This document shows positions 33,216 through 42,000 of a stretch of 64,000 nucleotides of DNA, in pieces. Position numbers and translations under genes: made by a program. This DNA is from Candidatus Altimarinota bacterium (GTDB taxonomy: Bacteria > Patescibacteriota > Gracilibacteria > UBA4473). The stretch is from contig JAIPIF010000002.1 in the NCBI GenBank assembly GCA_021734785.1, forward strand, positions 1 to 64,000, written 5' to 3'. Under the pieces are notes generated by a model, which searched no databases, was not told the DNA's origin, and saw only the letters and a list, made by a program, of their open reading frames with translations. The first letter of the stretch is position 1. Every line of letters starts with the position of its first letter.

Positions 33216-33782
33216 ATGCCCATTTCAGAACTTTCTGACGAAGAACTTGTTGAGAAAGCACGCGAAGACGTGAATTTTTTTGCGCCACTTTTAGATCGGT
33301 ATGAACCCCAGTTGACGCGGTACGTGGCACGGATCTCCAATTTTTGTCCCGAGACAATTGAGGAAATTTTGCAGGACGTGTTTCTCAAAGTGTGGAAAAA
33401 TTTAAATGACTTCGACGGACGCGTAGCGTTTCGCAGCTGGATTTATCGCATCGCTCACAACGAGACCATTTCTCGATTCCGCTGGTTTCGTGCCCGAGGA
33501 CAGGACCAGGAGGTGACGCTGGATGACACCTTTCCGATTCCGGACAAATCGGATTTCATTGCCGAGATCGATCTCCAGATTTCTGCAAAAAATATCCAAA
33601 AAACGCTGCGGCATCTTCCCAAAAAATACCGTGAAATTTTGACCCTGTACTTTTTTCATGACCTGTCATATGCCGAGATCTCTGACGTTCTCAAGAAACC
33701 CACCGGCACCGTGGCGACCCTCCTCTCCCGTGCCAAAAAATCATTCCGTGACACCGCGAAACGGCTTCAAATTGCTTTCTAA
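33216..33782 (+). CDS. ECF-type RNA polymerase sigma factor
   Basis: 188 residues from the ATG at 33216. Region 2: FFAPLLDRYEPQLTRYVARIS..IEEILQDVFLKVWKNLNDFDGRVAFRSWIYRIAHNETISRFRW. Region 4: LRHLPKKYREILTLYFFHDLSYAEISDVLKKPTGTVATLLSRAKKSFRDTAK. Regions 1 and 3 are absent, as in group 4 sigma factors. A membrane protein follows 9 bases later and may be its anti-sigma factor. Confidence 0.92.
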   Translation: MPISELSDEELVEKAREDVNFFAPLLDRYEPQLTRYVARISNFCPETIEEILQDVFLKVWKNLNDFDGRVAFRSWIYRIAHNETISRFRWFRARGQDQEVTLDDTFPIPDKSDFIAEIDLQISAKNIQKTLRHLPKKYREILTLYFFHDLSYAEISDVLKKPTGTVATLLSRAKKSFRDTAKRLQIAF

Positions 33783-33791
33783 ATTTTTCTC

Positions 33792-34571
33792 ATGACTCCC
33801 TCAAAACTCACCCAATCCGTTCTCAAAAAAATTAAAACCCAACAGGTGCGACCACGGGCACGCTGGCAGTTTGTATTTCGGCGATCCACAATTGCGCTCG
33901 GGGGGCTTCTTTTTCTCGCGCTGGGGGTTTTGGCGGCGGCGGCGATGATCCATGCGATTACAATGTTGGATTGGGGAGGCGCCTGGGGACGGGGTCCCAA
34001 TGTATTTTTCCAATTTTTCTGGATTGGGATCCCGGTATTTTGGCTAGCATCCTTTGGTTTCCTCTGGTGGGCTGCAAATTTCTTTGTCCGACGGACGGGA
34101 AAAGCGTACAAAATCCCCGTTTGGACCGGGATGCTGGTTCTCTTTTTTCTGCAAATTCTGGGGGGAGCGATCTTGCATCATTGGACAATGGGGGAACGAA
34201 TCGAACAGGCAGCAGTCGCCCATGTGCCTTTTTATCGCGGTATGGAAGACGTCCGTCGTCGGATTTGGCATCGTCCATCAGAGGGATTTTTGGCCGGAAC
34301 GGTTCAGAAAGTTTCAAAAGATAAAATTCTTATCCTGGAGGACTTTTCTCAAAAAATATGGAGTGTCGATTTTGAATTAGCGGAAATTTATCCGGAGATG
34401 AAACTTTTGCCGGGGCAAAAAATCAGGACACTCGGAACAAAAACAGGCAAAGAAACTTTCCGTGCGGAGTATATTCGTCCCTGGCACAAACCACGGTTCC
34501 AACGGCCAATGCGCTCGTCAGACACGCCGCTCCTCTCGCCATGGAATGAAAAGAAAAGACAGGACTTTTAG
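33792..34571 (+). CDS. Membrane protein coupled to the sigma factor (possible anti-sigma)
   Basis: 259 residues. A basic cytoplasmic N-terminus of about 30 residues, three hydrophobic helices (about 33-56, 76-97, 112-130), then an outside domain (FLAGTVQKVSKDKILILEDFSQKIWSVDFELAEIYPEMKLLPGQKIRTLGTK) with a beta-barrel look. The gene follows the sigma factor by 9 bases, the place for an anti-sigma factor, but no ZAS or RskA motif is seen. Start preceded by TTTTTCTC. Confidence 0.65.
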   Translation: MTPSKLTQSVLKKIKTQQVRPRARWQFVFRRSTIALGGLLFLALGVLAAAAMIHAITMLDWGGAWGRGPNVFFQFFWIGIPVFWLASFGFLWWAANFFVRRTGKAYKIPVWTGMLVLFFLQILGGAILHHWTMGERIEQAAVAHVPFYRGMEDVRRRIWHRPSEGFLAGTVQKVSKDKILILEDFSQKIWSVDFELAEIYPEMKLLPGQKIRTLGTKTGKETFRAEYIRPWHKPRFQRPMRSSDTPLLSPWNEKKRQDF

Positions 34572-34574
34572 TCC

Positions 34575-34620
34575 TGGAGCCGCCTTCGAGATTTGAACTC
34601 GAGACCCCATCCTTACCATG
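34575..34620 (-). pseudogene. 3' half of a tRNA-Thr(GGU) split by island 2
   Basis: The minus strand holds anticodon loop, 3' anticodon stem, variable region, T arm TCGAG-TTCAAAT-CTCGA, acceptor 3' strand AGGCGGC, T and CCA. The 5' half is missing here and lies at 46148-46195. The last 19 bases (34602-34620) are the direct repeat attL. Confidence 0.88.
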
Positions 34621-34883
34621 TACCTCGGGTCGAATCCGCGACCCGAAAGGCAGGGCCAGAGAGGGGTTTGCGACGCGCGTGGTTTTTTGAGCCCCCCGAG
34701 CTCAGGACCACTTCCAAAGCAAAAGAACGATTCCGTTGTAGCTTAGCAGAAAGGTCATTGCAAATGTTTCCGAGGTTACTATCGAGATCAGGAGTCTGGC
34801 CCCGCCTTGGCAGACCAAAAATGCGATCCGGGGCACAGTTCTTATCGGAGAGTTTATTAAAACTATAAAATAACACAAAAAAA
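34621..34883. other. Left end of island 2, no gene seen
   Basis: 263 bases. Next to the att core is a perfect 8-bp hairpin TCGGGTCG/CGACCCGA (34625-34646), a possible arm or recombinase site. No protein frame is convincing. A stretch near 34735-34790 vaguely recalls a D and anticodon arm but does not fold as a tRNA. Confidence 0.5.
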
Positions 34884-34958
34884 TGGAGCCGTCGACGAGA
34901 CTTGAACTCGTGCCCCCCGCCTTACCATGGCGGTGCTCTACCACTGAGCTACGACGGC
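34884..34958 (-). tRNA. tRNA-Thr (GGU) carried by island 2
   Basis: 75 nt with CCA. Acceptor GCCGTCG/CGACGGC, D arm GCTC-AGTGGTA-GAGC, anticodon arm CCGCC-ATGGTAA-GGCGG (anticodon GGT), variable GGGGC, T arm ACGAG-TTCAAGT-CTCGT, discriminator T. It has the same anticodon, length and D arm as the split host gene, but different acceptor and T stems, so it is not a simple duplicate. Confidence 0.95.
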
Positions 34959-35101
34959 TTAACGCTGAAGGATTCTATTCAAAGAAATAAAAAATGCAAC
35001 TCAAATTCCGGCGCCTCACCAGATAAATAGGAGGGAAGGAATCTACAAAGAAATAAAAGAACGGGCTACTTGCCCTTGTCCTCATCTCTAATCTCAGTCT
35101 C

Positions 35102-35236
35102 ATGCCCAAGGTCAAACGTGCCCGCGGTGCGAAGACAGGAGAATTTGTGTCAATGAAATACGTACAAAAACACCCAGCCACTACAGTAGTCGAGACAATC
35201 GATCTACCTCTTCGTCGGAGAAAGGGGAACAAGTAG
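35102..35236 (+). CDS. 44-residue conserved-looking small protein
   Basis: MPKVKRARGAKTGEFVSMKY..HPATTVVETIDLPLRRRKGNK. The form (basic)-SAKTGEFVxxxYAxxHPxTTVxET is that of short proteins found across many bacteria, often misnamed as transporter fragments. The start has the local pyrimidine signature (CAGTCTC before ATG), and a terminator-like hairpin follows at 35285-35310. Role unknown. Confidence 0.6.
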   Translation: MPKVKRARGAKTGEFVSMKYVQKHPATTVVETIDLPLRRRKGNK

Positions 35237-35284
35237 GGGCAGACGGGAGTACCGAATGTACACACACGTTGCCGATTCTTCCTC

Positions 35285-35310
35285 AAAAAACGCCCATTTC
35301 GTGCGTTTTT
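35285..35310 (+). terminator. Likely terminator of the 44-residue gene
   Basis: AAAAAACGC/GCGTTTTT stem (35285-35293 with 35303-35310) with a 9-base loop and a T-run. Confidence 0.6.
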
Positions 35311-35628
35311 AACACAAATACGACCCAACCCACTACCCGACATAAATGGTCGCAGAGAGAGCTATTTTTTCAAAGGTAAAACCTGCCTTCTTCAATATGG
35401 TATTATAAACCTTCTGTTTTCGGCGTTTTGAGCGTTATGACGGGGTTCTCGGACCCCCTCAGAAATGTCCCCTTTTCCTTGACACCGGCTCGGCCGCGGC
35501 CCGCCGCGCGGTCGAAATTGTCGTTTTGCGCGTTATAAAGGCGTTTCTGGCGGTTTGGGGCGGGGGTGGTTAGTTAAAACAATGTAGCTTGTTACATCCT
35601 ACGGAGTCAGCTGGTAGACTGCCCCGCC
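35311..35628. other. Gene-free stretch of island 2
   Basis: About 320 bases with no credible gene. There is a G/C-rich run near 35485-35515, a TTGACA at 35479-35484 without a good -10, and a small hairpin TGTAGCTTGTTACA near 35583-35596. Confidence 0.4.
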
Positions 35629-35686
35629 CCTCCCACTTTCGGGCGGCGCGTTTTTTGATTTATAAAAAGGTCGATCCACACAGGAC
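35629..35686. repeat. 58-bp repeat, copy 1 (after the 245-residue secreted protein)
   Basis: Nearly identical to 36967-37024 (from CCTCCCACTTTCGGGCGGCG to GATCCACACAGGAC; one base differs in the T-run). Each copy lies 3' of a minus-strand unit, 14-17 bases after the stop codon. Confidence 0.9.
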
Positions 35687-35699
35687 TGGAGAAGGTCAA

Positions 35700-36437
35700 T
35701 TACCTTCGACGAGCCTGTCGCATTTCCAGCATTTTTTTGTAGTCGATCGTTCGACTGCTTCGTCGATTCCGCTTTGTCGGCCTTATTCGACTTCGGTTGG
35801 CCCACTGGCGCTCCTGCGGGGTTCTGGTATCCCTTTTGATTGTCGGGAGGGGGGAGGTGACTGGAGAAGGAAAATAGGAATAGTCTTGAACACAGCGGTT
35901 GTTGACGTATGCTTTTCCGACATCGCAGGAGCAGGAAATGTATTCCGGGAGCTTCGCTAAGTATGCGGCTTTGAGGCGATTTGTTTGTGCCGCATGGTCT
36001 GTTTCAAAGGGCAATTTGATGTTGCGGATTGCCTCATCCCGAGTTGCTCGTAACTCTTGTAGAGCAAGGTCATATTGGTTTTGAACGCCGGAGTAATGAC
36101 TATCACCGACGAGCGATGCCCATCCTGTCGCTGAGTTGATTCGCCCCTTTTGTGTATCAAGCCATTGATCCAACCACGACTTACTCCGATCAAATTTTGC
36201 ATTGATCTGATCAATGTAGCGTTGGCGCTCACTGTCCCAATCATTTTGCAAAAAAGAGCTTTCTTTTTCGATTTGACGAATTTTTTCCAGCACGGTGGGG
36301 AGCTGTGATGTTTTGAGAGAAAAGTCGCGTGTCTCGCCCGCAGAGGTCAAATGTGAGCCGGCTGGACAGAGCTCAGTGGCCCAGACGAGAGGGGAGGAGA
36401 AAAGAAAAAAACTGAAAACGAGAAAATATTTCCTCAT
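35700..36437 (-). CDS. Secreted helical protein, second gene of leader-A unit
   Basis: 245 residues. Signal peptide MRKYFLVFSFFLFSSPLVWA, then a Cys-bearing segment TELCPAGSHLTSAGETRDF, a long charged helical region (about 45-165), a small Cys cluster SCSCDVGKAYVNNRCVQDY, and a very basic tail (RTPQERQWANRSRIRPTKRNRRSSRT). No family recognised. Its ATG overlaps the stop of the upstream membrane gene (ATGA), so they are co-made; a surface or envelope pair is likely. Confidence 0.7.
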   Translation of the reverse strand: MRKYFLVFSFFLFSSPLVWATELCPAGSHLTSAGETRDFSLKTSQLPTVLEKIRQIEKESSFLQNDWDSERQRYIDQINAKFDRSKSWLDQWLDTQKGRINSATGWASLVGDSHYSGVQNQYDLALQELRATRDEAIRNIKLPFETDHAAQTNRLKAAYLAKLPEYISCSCDVGKAYVNNRCVQDYSYFPSPVTSPLPTIKRDTRTPQERQWANRSRIRPTKRNRRSSRTIDYKKMLEMRQARRR

Positions 36438-36751
36438 TCTTTTGAAGAGTTAGGAGATTGTACGATCCAGCTGATGAGTTTGAATACAAGAATCAAAACA
36501 ATGGCGACTCCGATAGCTACCAGAAATGCATTGAAAAAATCCGAGATTTCACAGTTCCAAGTATCAGCCAGTACTTTTCGACAATAAAAAGCATTGGGCC
36601 CAGTGCAGTCACCTGTGTTTGCACCCCTGCAACTTGAATTGAGACTCAAGAAAAACGATCCCAAAATGATAATTACGTAGAGTGCAATCAGTCCGCGACC
36701 CCACCACGTTTCGCCAAATTCGGCGCGAGAATGTTGTTCTTTGTGATTCAT
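36434..36751 (-). CDS. Two-TM membrane protein, first gene of leader-A unit
   Basis: 105 residues from the ATG at 36751 (MNHKEQHSRAEFGETWWGRG). Helices at about 20-38 and 73-96, with a four-Cys outer loop (SSCRGANTGDCTGPNAFYCRKVLADTWNCE). An upstream extension is possible but would run into the structured leader. No family recognised. Confidence 0.65.
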   Translation of the reverse strand: MNHKEQHSRAEFGETWWGRGLIALYVIIILGSFFLSLNSSCRGANTGDCTGPNAFYCRKVLADTWNCEISDFFNAFLVAIGVAIVLILVFKLISWIVQSPNSSKE

Positions 36752-36918
36752 AAGGAAGGCGCAACCAGTGCCGTTGCACCTAACCACATTTCCTTGCGGA
36801 AACCCGTTAGACGGATGGTTGCGCCATCGCTACGGGTTTCCAGACAGAAAATCTGTCCGCAAAAATGAAAAATGTGATAGGTGCAGCTCAAATGTACCCT
36901 GCCGGCCTAAAAAATCAA
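36752..36918 (-). ncRNA. Structured leader RNA A with promoter
   Basis: Minus strand. Promoter TTGATT (36918-36913), 16-base spacer, TACATT (36896-36891). The leader then reads GAGCTGCACC.. and folds: P1 GCACCTAT (36884-36877) with TTAGGTGC (36783-36776), extended by CACATT/AATGTGG; an inner arm GGAAACCCGT/ACGGGTTTCC with GATGG/CCATC at its tip; then CCGCAAGGAA. GGCGCAACC in the tip can pair with GGTTGCGCC (36766-36758) 7 bases before the AUG, a pseudoknot or start-blocking switch. Leader B has the same plan with changed bases. Confidence 0.65.
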
Positions 36919-36966
36919 ATTATTCTTCGGTGTCCGGCTCGAATATTTTTTTGACCTCCCACCGAC

Positions 36967-37024
36967 CCTCCCACTTTCGGGCGGCGCGTTTTTAGATTTA
37001 TAAAAAGGTCGATCCACACAGGAC
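36967..37024. repeat. 58-bp repeat, copy 2 (after the HExxH protein)
   Basis: See 35629-35686. Copy 2 lies 16 bases after the stop of the HExxH gene and just upstream of the leader-A promoter region. Confidence 0.9.
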
Positions 37025-37040
37025 CAGGAAAAGGAAAGAA

Positions 37041-37784
37041 TCAAAATAATTTCAAAAACCAATCCCAAAACGCCCCCCAGAAAGACCTTGATGAGTTTTG
37101 CGGAGGAGGATTGTTTTTTATTTCTTCTTTGAAGAGCTTTAAACTTAATGCTTCTTCTGCTATCCGGAATTTTGATGAAGTTTGTTCTTGTACCTTTTGT
37201 TTTCGATCTTTGTCTTTGAATAAACGAGAACGGAAACTCTCCAACATTTTTACTTGTTCTAACTCTGGATTTCGAAATCTTTTTAGGCTTGGATCAAAAA
37301 CATTCAATTCTTCATCAAAAACACCCCCATCTGGAATTATCCCGTAATAATAAAAAGTTGCCCAGTCAGAAAAGTTTTCCTTGCAAGAAAAATATCCATA
37401 AATTGTCGGACTTTTTTCCGTCTGTTCGTTCGCTAAATTATAAGAATCAAAAACAGAACACCACCGCTGTCTTTCTTTTTCGGAAAGTTCTTGCCACCAA
37501 AAAAAATGCAGATTTTCGTGTAAAAAAGTGTTTCGCGTTTCTTCTTTTGTTTTTGAAGATGGATTGAATCTTATCGCGTTTCTTTGGTCATCTTTTCCGA
37601 AAAATTCTGATTCGGCTGCTGTAGCCTTTCCATTCTGCAAAACAGAGGTAAAGGCAATTCTGGATTTAACATTCAAATCTTTGAATTCTGGATATTCTTC
37701 AATTAAGGATTGTAGGTCTTCCTGCTGTAAAGCAAAACAAGCACAGGGAAAAACCATAAGAATCGTTAGAATGAGCTTTTTCAT
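37041..37784 (-). CDS. Secreted protein with an HExxH zinc-protease motif
   Basis: 247 residues from the ATG at 37784, chosen because MKKLILTILMVFPCACFA is a clear signal peptide. RNTFLHENLHFFWWQEL (about 107-123) holds HENLH, the HExxH zinc motif; a later Glu in KENFSDWATFYYYG could be the third ligand. The C-terminal third is charged and helical, ending in an aromatic SFWGAFWDWFLKLF. No peptidase family is certain. Single-gene unit with leader B upstream and the 58-bp repeat downstream. Confidence 0.65.
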   Translation of the reverse strand: MKKLILTILMVFPCACFALQQEDLQSLIEEYPEFKDLNVKSRIAFTSVLQNGKATAAESEFFGKDDQRNAIRFNPSSKTKEETRNTFLHENLHFFWWQELSEKERQRWCSVFDSYNLANEQTEKSPTIYGYFSCKENFSDWATFYYYGIIPDGGVFDEELNVFDPSLKRFRNPELEQVKMLESFRSRLFKDKDRKQKVQEQTSSKFRIAEEALSLKLFKEEIKNNPPPQNSSRSFWGAFWDWFLKLF

Positions 37785-37964
37785 GAAAGAAAAATAAAAA
37801 AAGGGGCGACTTTCGTGCACCCTGGCTTGGATCTTCCTTGCGGAACATCTGCTCAGACGAGAAATCGCCCCATTTATGCAGACGTTCACGCATAAAGCGA
37901 TTCCGCTAAAAAAATCCGTAGCTAAGGTGCCACTCAAATGTACTTTTTTTCGACTTATTGTCAA
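37785..37964 (-). ncRNA. Structured leader RNA B with promoter
   Basis: Minus strand. Promoter TTGACA (37964-37959), 16-base spacer, TACATT (37942-37937), then TTGAGTGGCACC as in leader A. P1 pairs GCACC with GGGTGC, extended by GGAT/ATCC; then GCGGAA/TTCCGC with TTTATGC/GCATAAA inside; then the same CCGCAAGGAA. GGGGCGATTT in the distal arm can pair with AAAGTCGCCCC, which is followed by eight T, so the 3' pairing could also be a terminator. Confidence 0.65.
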
Positions 37965-38006
37965 AAATTGTAAATCCAAGAGAAAAAGTTAAAATTAAAG
38001 TTGTCA

Positions 38007-39026
38007 ATGAAAGATGAAAAAAAAGAACAAGAAGATGCAAAAAATGCACTCGTTGACCTCTTGATAAAAGAGGAAGGGGTTCTTTTTGTTGGTTCTGGCA
38101 ATAGCTCTTCTCTGGGTTACTTAGGAGTTGAAGGGCTTTCTGATGAACTAAAAAGATTGCCCACTCCAAAAGATATCCATTTTCTACCAGAAGACTCTTT
38201 GTCAGATATTGCAGAGAAGGTGAGAATAAACGCTAATGATGAAAAAGACTATTTTAATTTACTCAGAAAAACATACGCTCCTATTGGTAAAAAACATCCG
38301 TCTCAATTTCATACCTTATTAGTCGGCTTGGGGTTCAGAGCGATTGTTACAACAAATTATGATTTAGTTTTGGAAAGTTCTTTTCAAAGCCAAACTGAGG
38401 CTGATGGTTCTCGTTCCTCTTATAACTGCATTCCTGTGGATTTGTGTAAAAATTCTGAAGATGGTATTCAGTTTTTAAGAGATTTGGCTAACGGAAAAAT
38501 CAAAGATCGGGTTTTGCATATTCATGGATTTTATGACAACCCAGAAAATATTATTCTCACAACTTCAGATTATGAATGCGCATACAAACCTGAAACTCAG
38601 CATTCTCCACAATTACACTGTCGAACCACATTATCTAATTATCCATTAGTTTTTGTTGGTTTTGGTATGGAAGAAGCGATTGCAGGTTTTTTGCGCTTGG
38701 TTCAGGAAAATTTTAATCTTGGATCTACAAAGTCACATTTTGGGATATTTTCTTCGAAACTAAAATCGCAAAAAACTGAATTTGAAAAAGCAGGAATTGA
38801 TCCTATTTTTTATACTGTAGATGAAGATAATGAAGAGAGACACGCAGGGTTTAAAGATTTACTTTCTGAACTCCAAAAAGCTAAGGACGAGAAGTTAAGA
38901 CAGTTACCTAAAACCTCCAAAACATTTTCGATAGAATTGACGGAAAAAATTACTGTGAAGGAGAATGTTAAAACAGAACGTACTCAAAATCCACAAAAAA
39001 TCGCTGACGACCTTCTTAATTTCTAA
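38007..39026 (+). CDS. SIR2-family (NADase-type) protein
   Basis: 339 residues from the ATG at 38007. SIR2 fold: GVLFVGSGNSSS (24-35) as the NAD loop, AIVTTNYDLVLE with the catalytic Asn at 117, LHIHG with the catalytic His at 171, and NIILTTSDYE. A C-terminal extension of about 60 charged residues may bind the NTPase encoded 4 bases downstream. SIR2 domains of this sort act as NAD-depleting effectors in anti-phage systems. Promoter region lies between leader B and this gene, in the opposite sense. Confidence 0.88.
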   Translation: MKDEKKEQEDAKNALVDLLIKEEGVLFVGSGNSSSLGYLGVEGLSDELKRLPTPKDIHFLPEDSLSDIAEKVRINANDEKDYFNLLRKTYAPIGKKHPSQFHTLLVGLGFRAIVTTNYDLVLESSFQSQTEADGSRSSYNCIPVDLCKNSEDGIQFLRDLANGKIKDRVLHIHGFYDNPENIILTTSDYECAYKPETQHSPQLHCRTTLSNYPLVFVGFGMEEAIAGFLRLVQENFNLGSTKSHFGIFSSKLKSQKTEFEKAGIDPIFYTVDEDNEERHAGFKDLLSELQKAKDEKLRQLPKTSKTFSIELTEKITVKENVKTERTQNPQKIADDLLNF

Positions 39027-39030
39027 ATAA

Positions 39031-42000
39031 ATGAAAATTACACGATCAAGTCTTCATTCAAAACTTAAAGAATTTGCAACACAATCAAATGGATTAGTTG
39101 TTGGACTTCCCGGTTCTGGAAAAACTTATTCGTTAAAAGAACTATGTCGAAGTTTGTCTGAGGAGAAAAAGCCTTTCTTTTATCTTCCGATAGATAAAAT
39201 GCCCCCCCATACAACAGAGGCTGATCTATTAAAATATCTTGAAGTGAAAGAAGAGAGTTTTCTGAGTTTTTTGGATACTTTAAAAGGTGAAAACAAGTCT
39301 AAAGGAATTTTTGTTTTTGATTCCTTTGATTCTGCCCGTTCAGAAAACGCTCAAAGGTTTTACTTATCAATTGCACGGAAAATACTCAAAAAAGCAGAAA
39401 ACTGGAATGTTATTGTCAGTGTTAGAACTTACGATGCACAAAAATCAGGGAAATTATTGGATCTATTTCCTCAAACATCACAAGTTCCTGAAGAAGAATT
39501 TCAAAAAAATAGTATTTCAGCACGTCACTTTTTCATTCCAGAATTGACAGAAGAAGAAATGTTGAAAGCTATTAAAAATAATAAAACCTTCGGGAAACTT
39601 TATCCAAGAATTAACTCCAAATTAACTGTACTTTTGAAAAATCCTTTTAACTTGGAACTTGTAGAAAAAATTTTAGAAGAGAAGCCAAATTGGAATCCGG
39701 CTACAGTAAACTCAGAAGTTCAGATCTTTGATGTTTATTGGGAAATAAGGATTGAGCAAAAACAGAATGCTGATGAACGCAAACTATTACTTTCTAAATT
39801 GGCTGGGTCAATGGTTGAGAAGAAAACTCTTTCGTGCAAAAAAAACGAAGTAATAAAGTCAGAAAATATAAGCGTTTTCAAAGAACTGATGAGCGATGAC
39901 ATCTTGGCAGAGGTAGGAACTGGCAATCAAAGAATTACATTTTTTCATAATATTTTCTTTGATTATGTAGTTAGTAAGCTCTTGATAGAAGACAACCCAA
40001 AAGAAATAATTAAATTTCTGGAGGAAGATACTGCACGTCCCTTTTTCTTGCGTCCAAGCCTTTCATATCATTTTACACGTTTGTGGTATAGCAACAACGA
40101 CACTTTTTGGAACATTTTTTGGTGTTTTATTGAGCATGACTCATCCAATGTTCGCCTCTTTACTCGTTTAATCCCTACGAATGTTCTTGTAAATGAACTG
40201 CAGTCTGGAGAAGAATTTATTCTTATCATTGAGAAGCTTAAAGAAAAAGATTCTCGAGGGTTAATAGCAGTGAAGAATGTTTTATATGCCAAGCTGTCCC
40301 TCGAAAAAGGAGAAGATTCTGTTTGGATAGAGATATTGAATCAAGTATCGGATTATCCCGATAGTGAATTTTTATGGGCTTTGGCAAAAATAGTTTCGGG
40401 AATTCTTGAGAGAAATAGTGCAGATAAAAAAATCTTTAAAACGGTCGGAGAAATTTCTATCAAATTAGTAGAATCTGCATTAAAAAATCTTGGTCCCTGG
40501 GGATATTCATTTTGCGACTCATGGGGGATCGCACTTATTTCTAAAACATTCAGTTACAACGCTAAAAAAGCGGCAGAACTTTTGAGAACGTTTACTAACA
40601 CCATTGGAAAGGAAAAATTTGAAATTAAGCCCCTCTACAGAATTGTCTCCCATATAGAAAATATTTGGGAGTCTGATCCTGAATTTGTTAGGGAAGTTTA
40701 TGTAAAGATTTTTGGTTATAGAGAACGAAGTGAGGAAAAGACAGCTATGGGGGGTATTGTAGTTCCAATGACCTCCAATAGAAGGCAAGACTATGATTCT
40801 TGTCGATATTTTCTTATCGAGAAATTGCCCCAATTTTTAGAAGCTTGTCCAAAAATAGGCGTGAAAACTGCTATCAATATTTTAGAGTTTCTTGTTTTTA
40901 AGGAATATATAGAAAATTATTCCCGAAAGGATGCTCCACCGCAGACCTTTCCTTTTCGAGACGGAAAAGCCGAATACAGAGCCGACGGAAACTACATTTG
41001 GGATGCCGGAGGAGGCTTTCATGATGATGAAAAAAAGATTGCTGACCACTTATTCACTTTTTTTGATCAAGTGATAAAAAAAGATAACAACGTTTTAATA
41101 GATGAAATATTGGATCTTTTTAGAGATGAAGTAACAGTTGCTGTTCTATGGAAAAGATTACTGTTAACAGGTTCTGAATATCCAAAACTTTTTGCTTCTC
41201 TGCTATTTGAGTTGTGTGTAGTTGATCATCTGCTAATTAGCTCAGATATAGAATATGCGCTTAATCTTTTCTTAGAAAAAGCCTTTTCATATTTTTCAAA
41301 GGATCAGCAAAAACAAGTTGAGGAACAGATATTGGCTATTCCAAAGCAAGCCCAAAATGCTGATCAAGTAAAATGGTTTTCTCATGATAGAGATAAGCTT
41401 CTTTGCAGGATTCCTACCAGTCTACTGCAAACTAAGGAGGCTCAAAAAATAAAAGCTGAAATAAAAGAGGAAATCCCTAATTCTCCCCCAGAAGGTGTTC
41501 GAGTTAGAGGAGGTACCTATACATCTAAGGATCTTTTGACAGAGAAAGGAGTAGACTTTGAAAAATTAGAAAATCGAGAGTTAAAAGACATGGCTCAAGT
41601 TCTGAGAGATTTCTATGAAAAATTTCAAAATAAAGTTCCTGAGATTAAAGACGCAGAAAGTATTCTTCCTGATGTTAAAAAGACTTACCAGGAACTCAAA
41701 GAAAGAAAAGCACAAGAGCCGACTCTCAAGTGGGCATGGGTACAAATATCTGAATGTATAGAAACAATGTCTCGATCTCTCAAAGGAAATATAGATACTG
41801 AATTATTTTCATTTTGCAGAGAACTTGGTTTGGAGATGTCGAAAAGTCCTGACCCTGAGCCAAACGAGGAATATGATTCTCAATTTAAGTATCCTGTCTG
41901 GTCACCTTCTCCAAGACATGCCGCAACTCGTATTCTTCCATGGCTTATTGCTATTCATAAAGCCGATAAAGAGATAGAAGAAGCGATTAAAATATTAGTA

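Noticed and set aside
34735-34800. tRNA-like stretch in the left end of island 2
   Set aside because: It contains a TAGCTTAGCAG-type sequence but no matching acceptor or T arm.
35629-37024. Integron attC sites (58-bp repeats after genes, tyrosine recombinases present)
   Set aside because: No RYYYAAC/GTTRRRY core pairs or attC-type imperfect palindrome; the recombinases lack an obvious IntI-specific patch.
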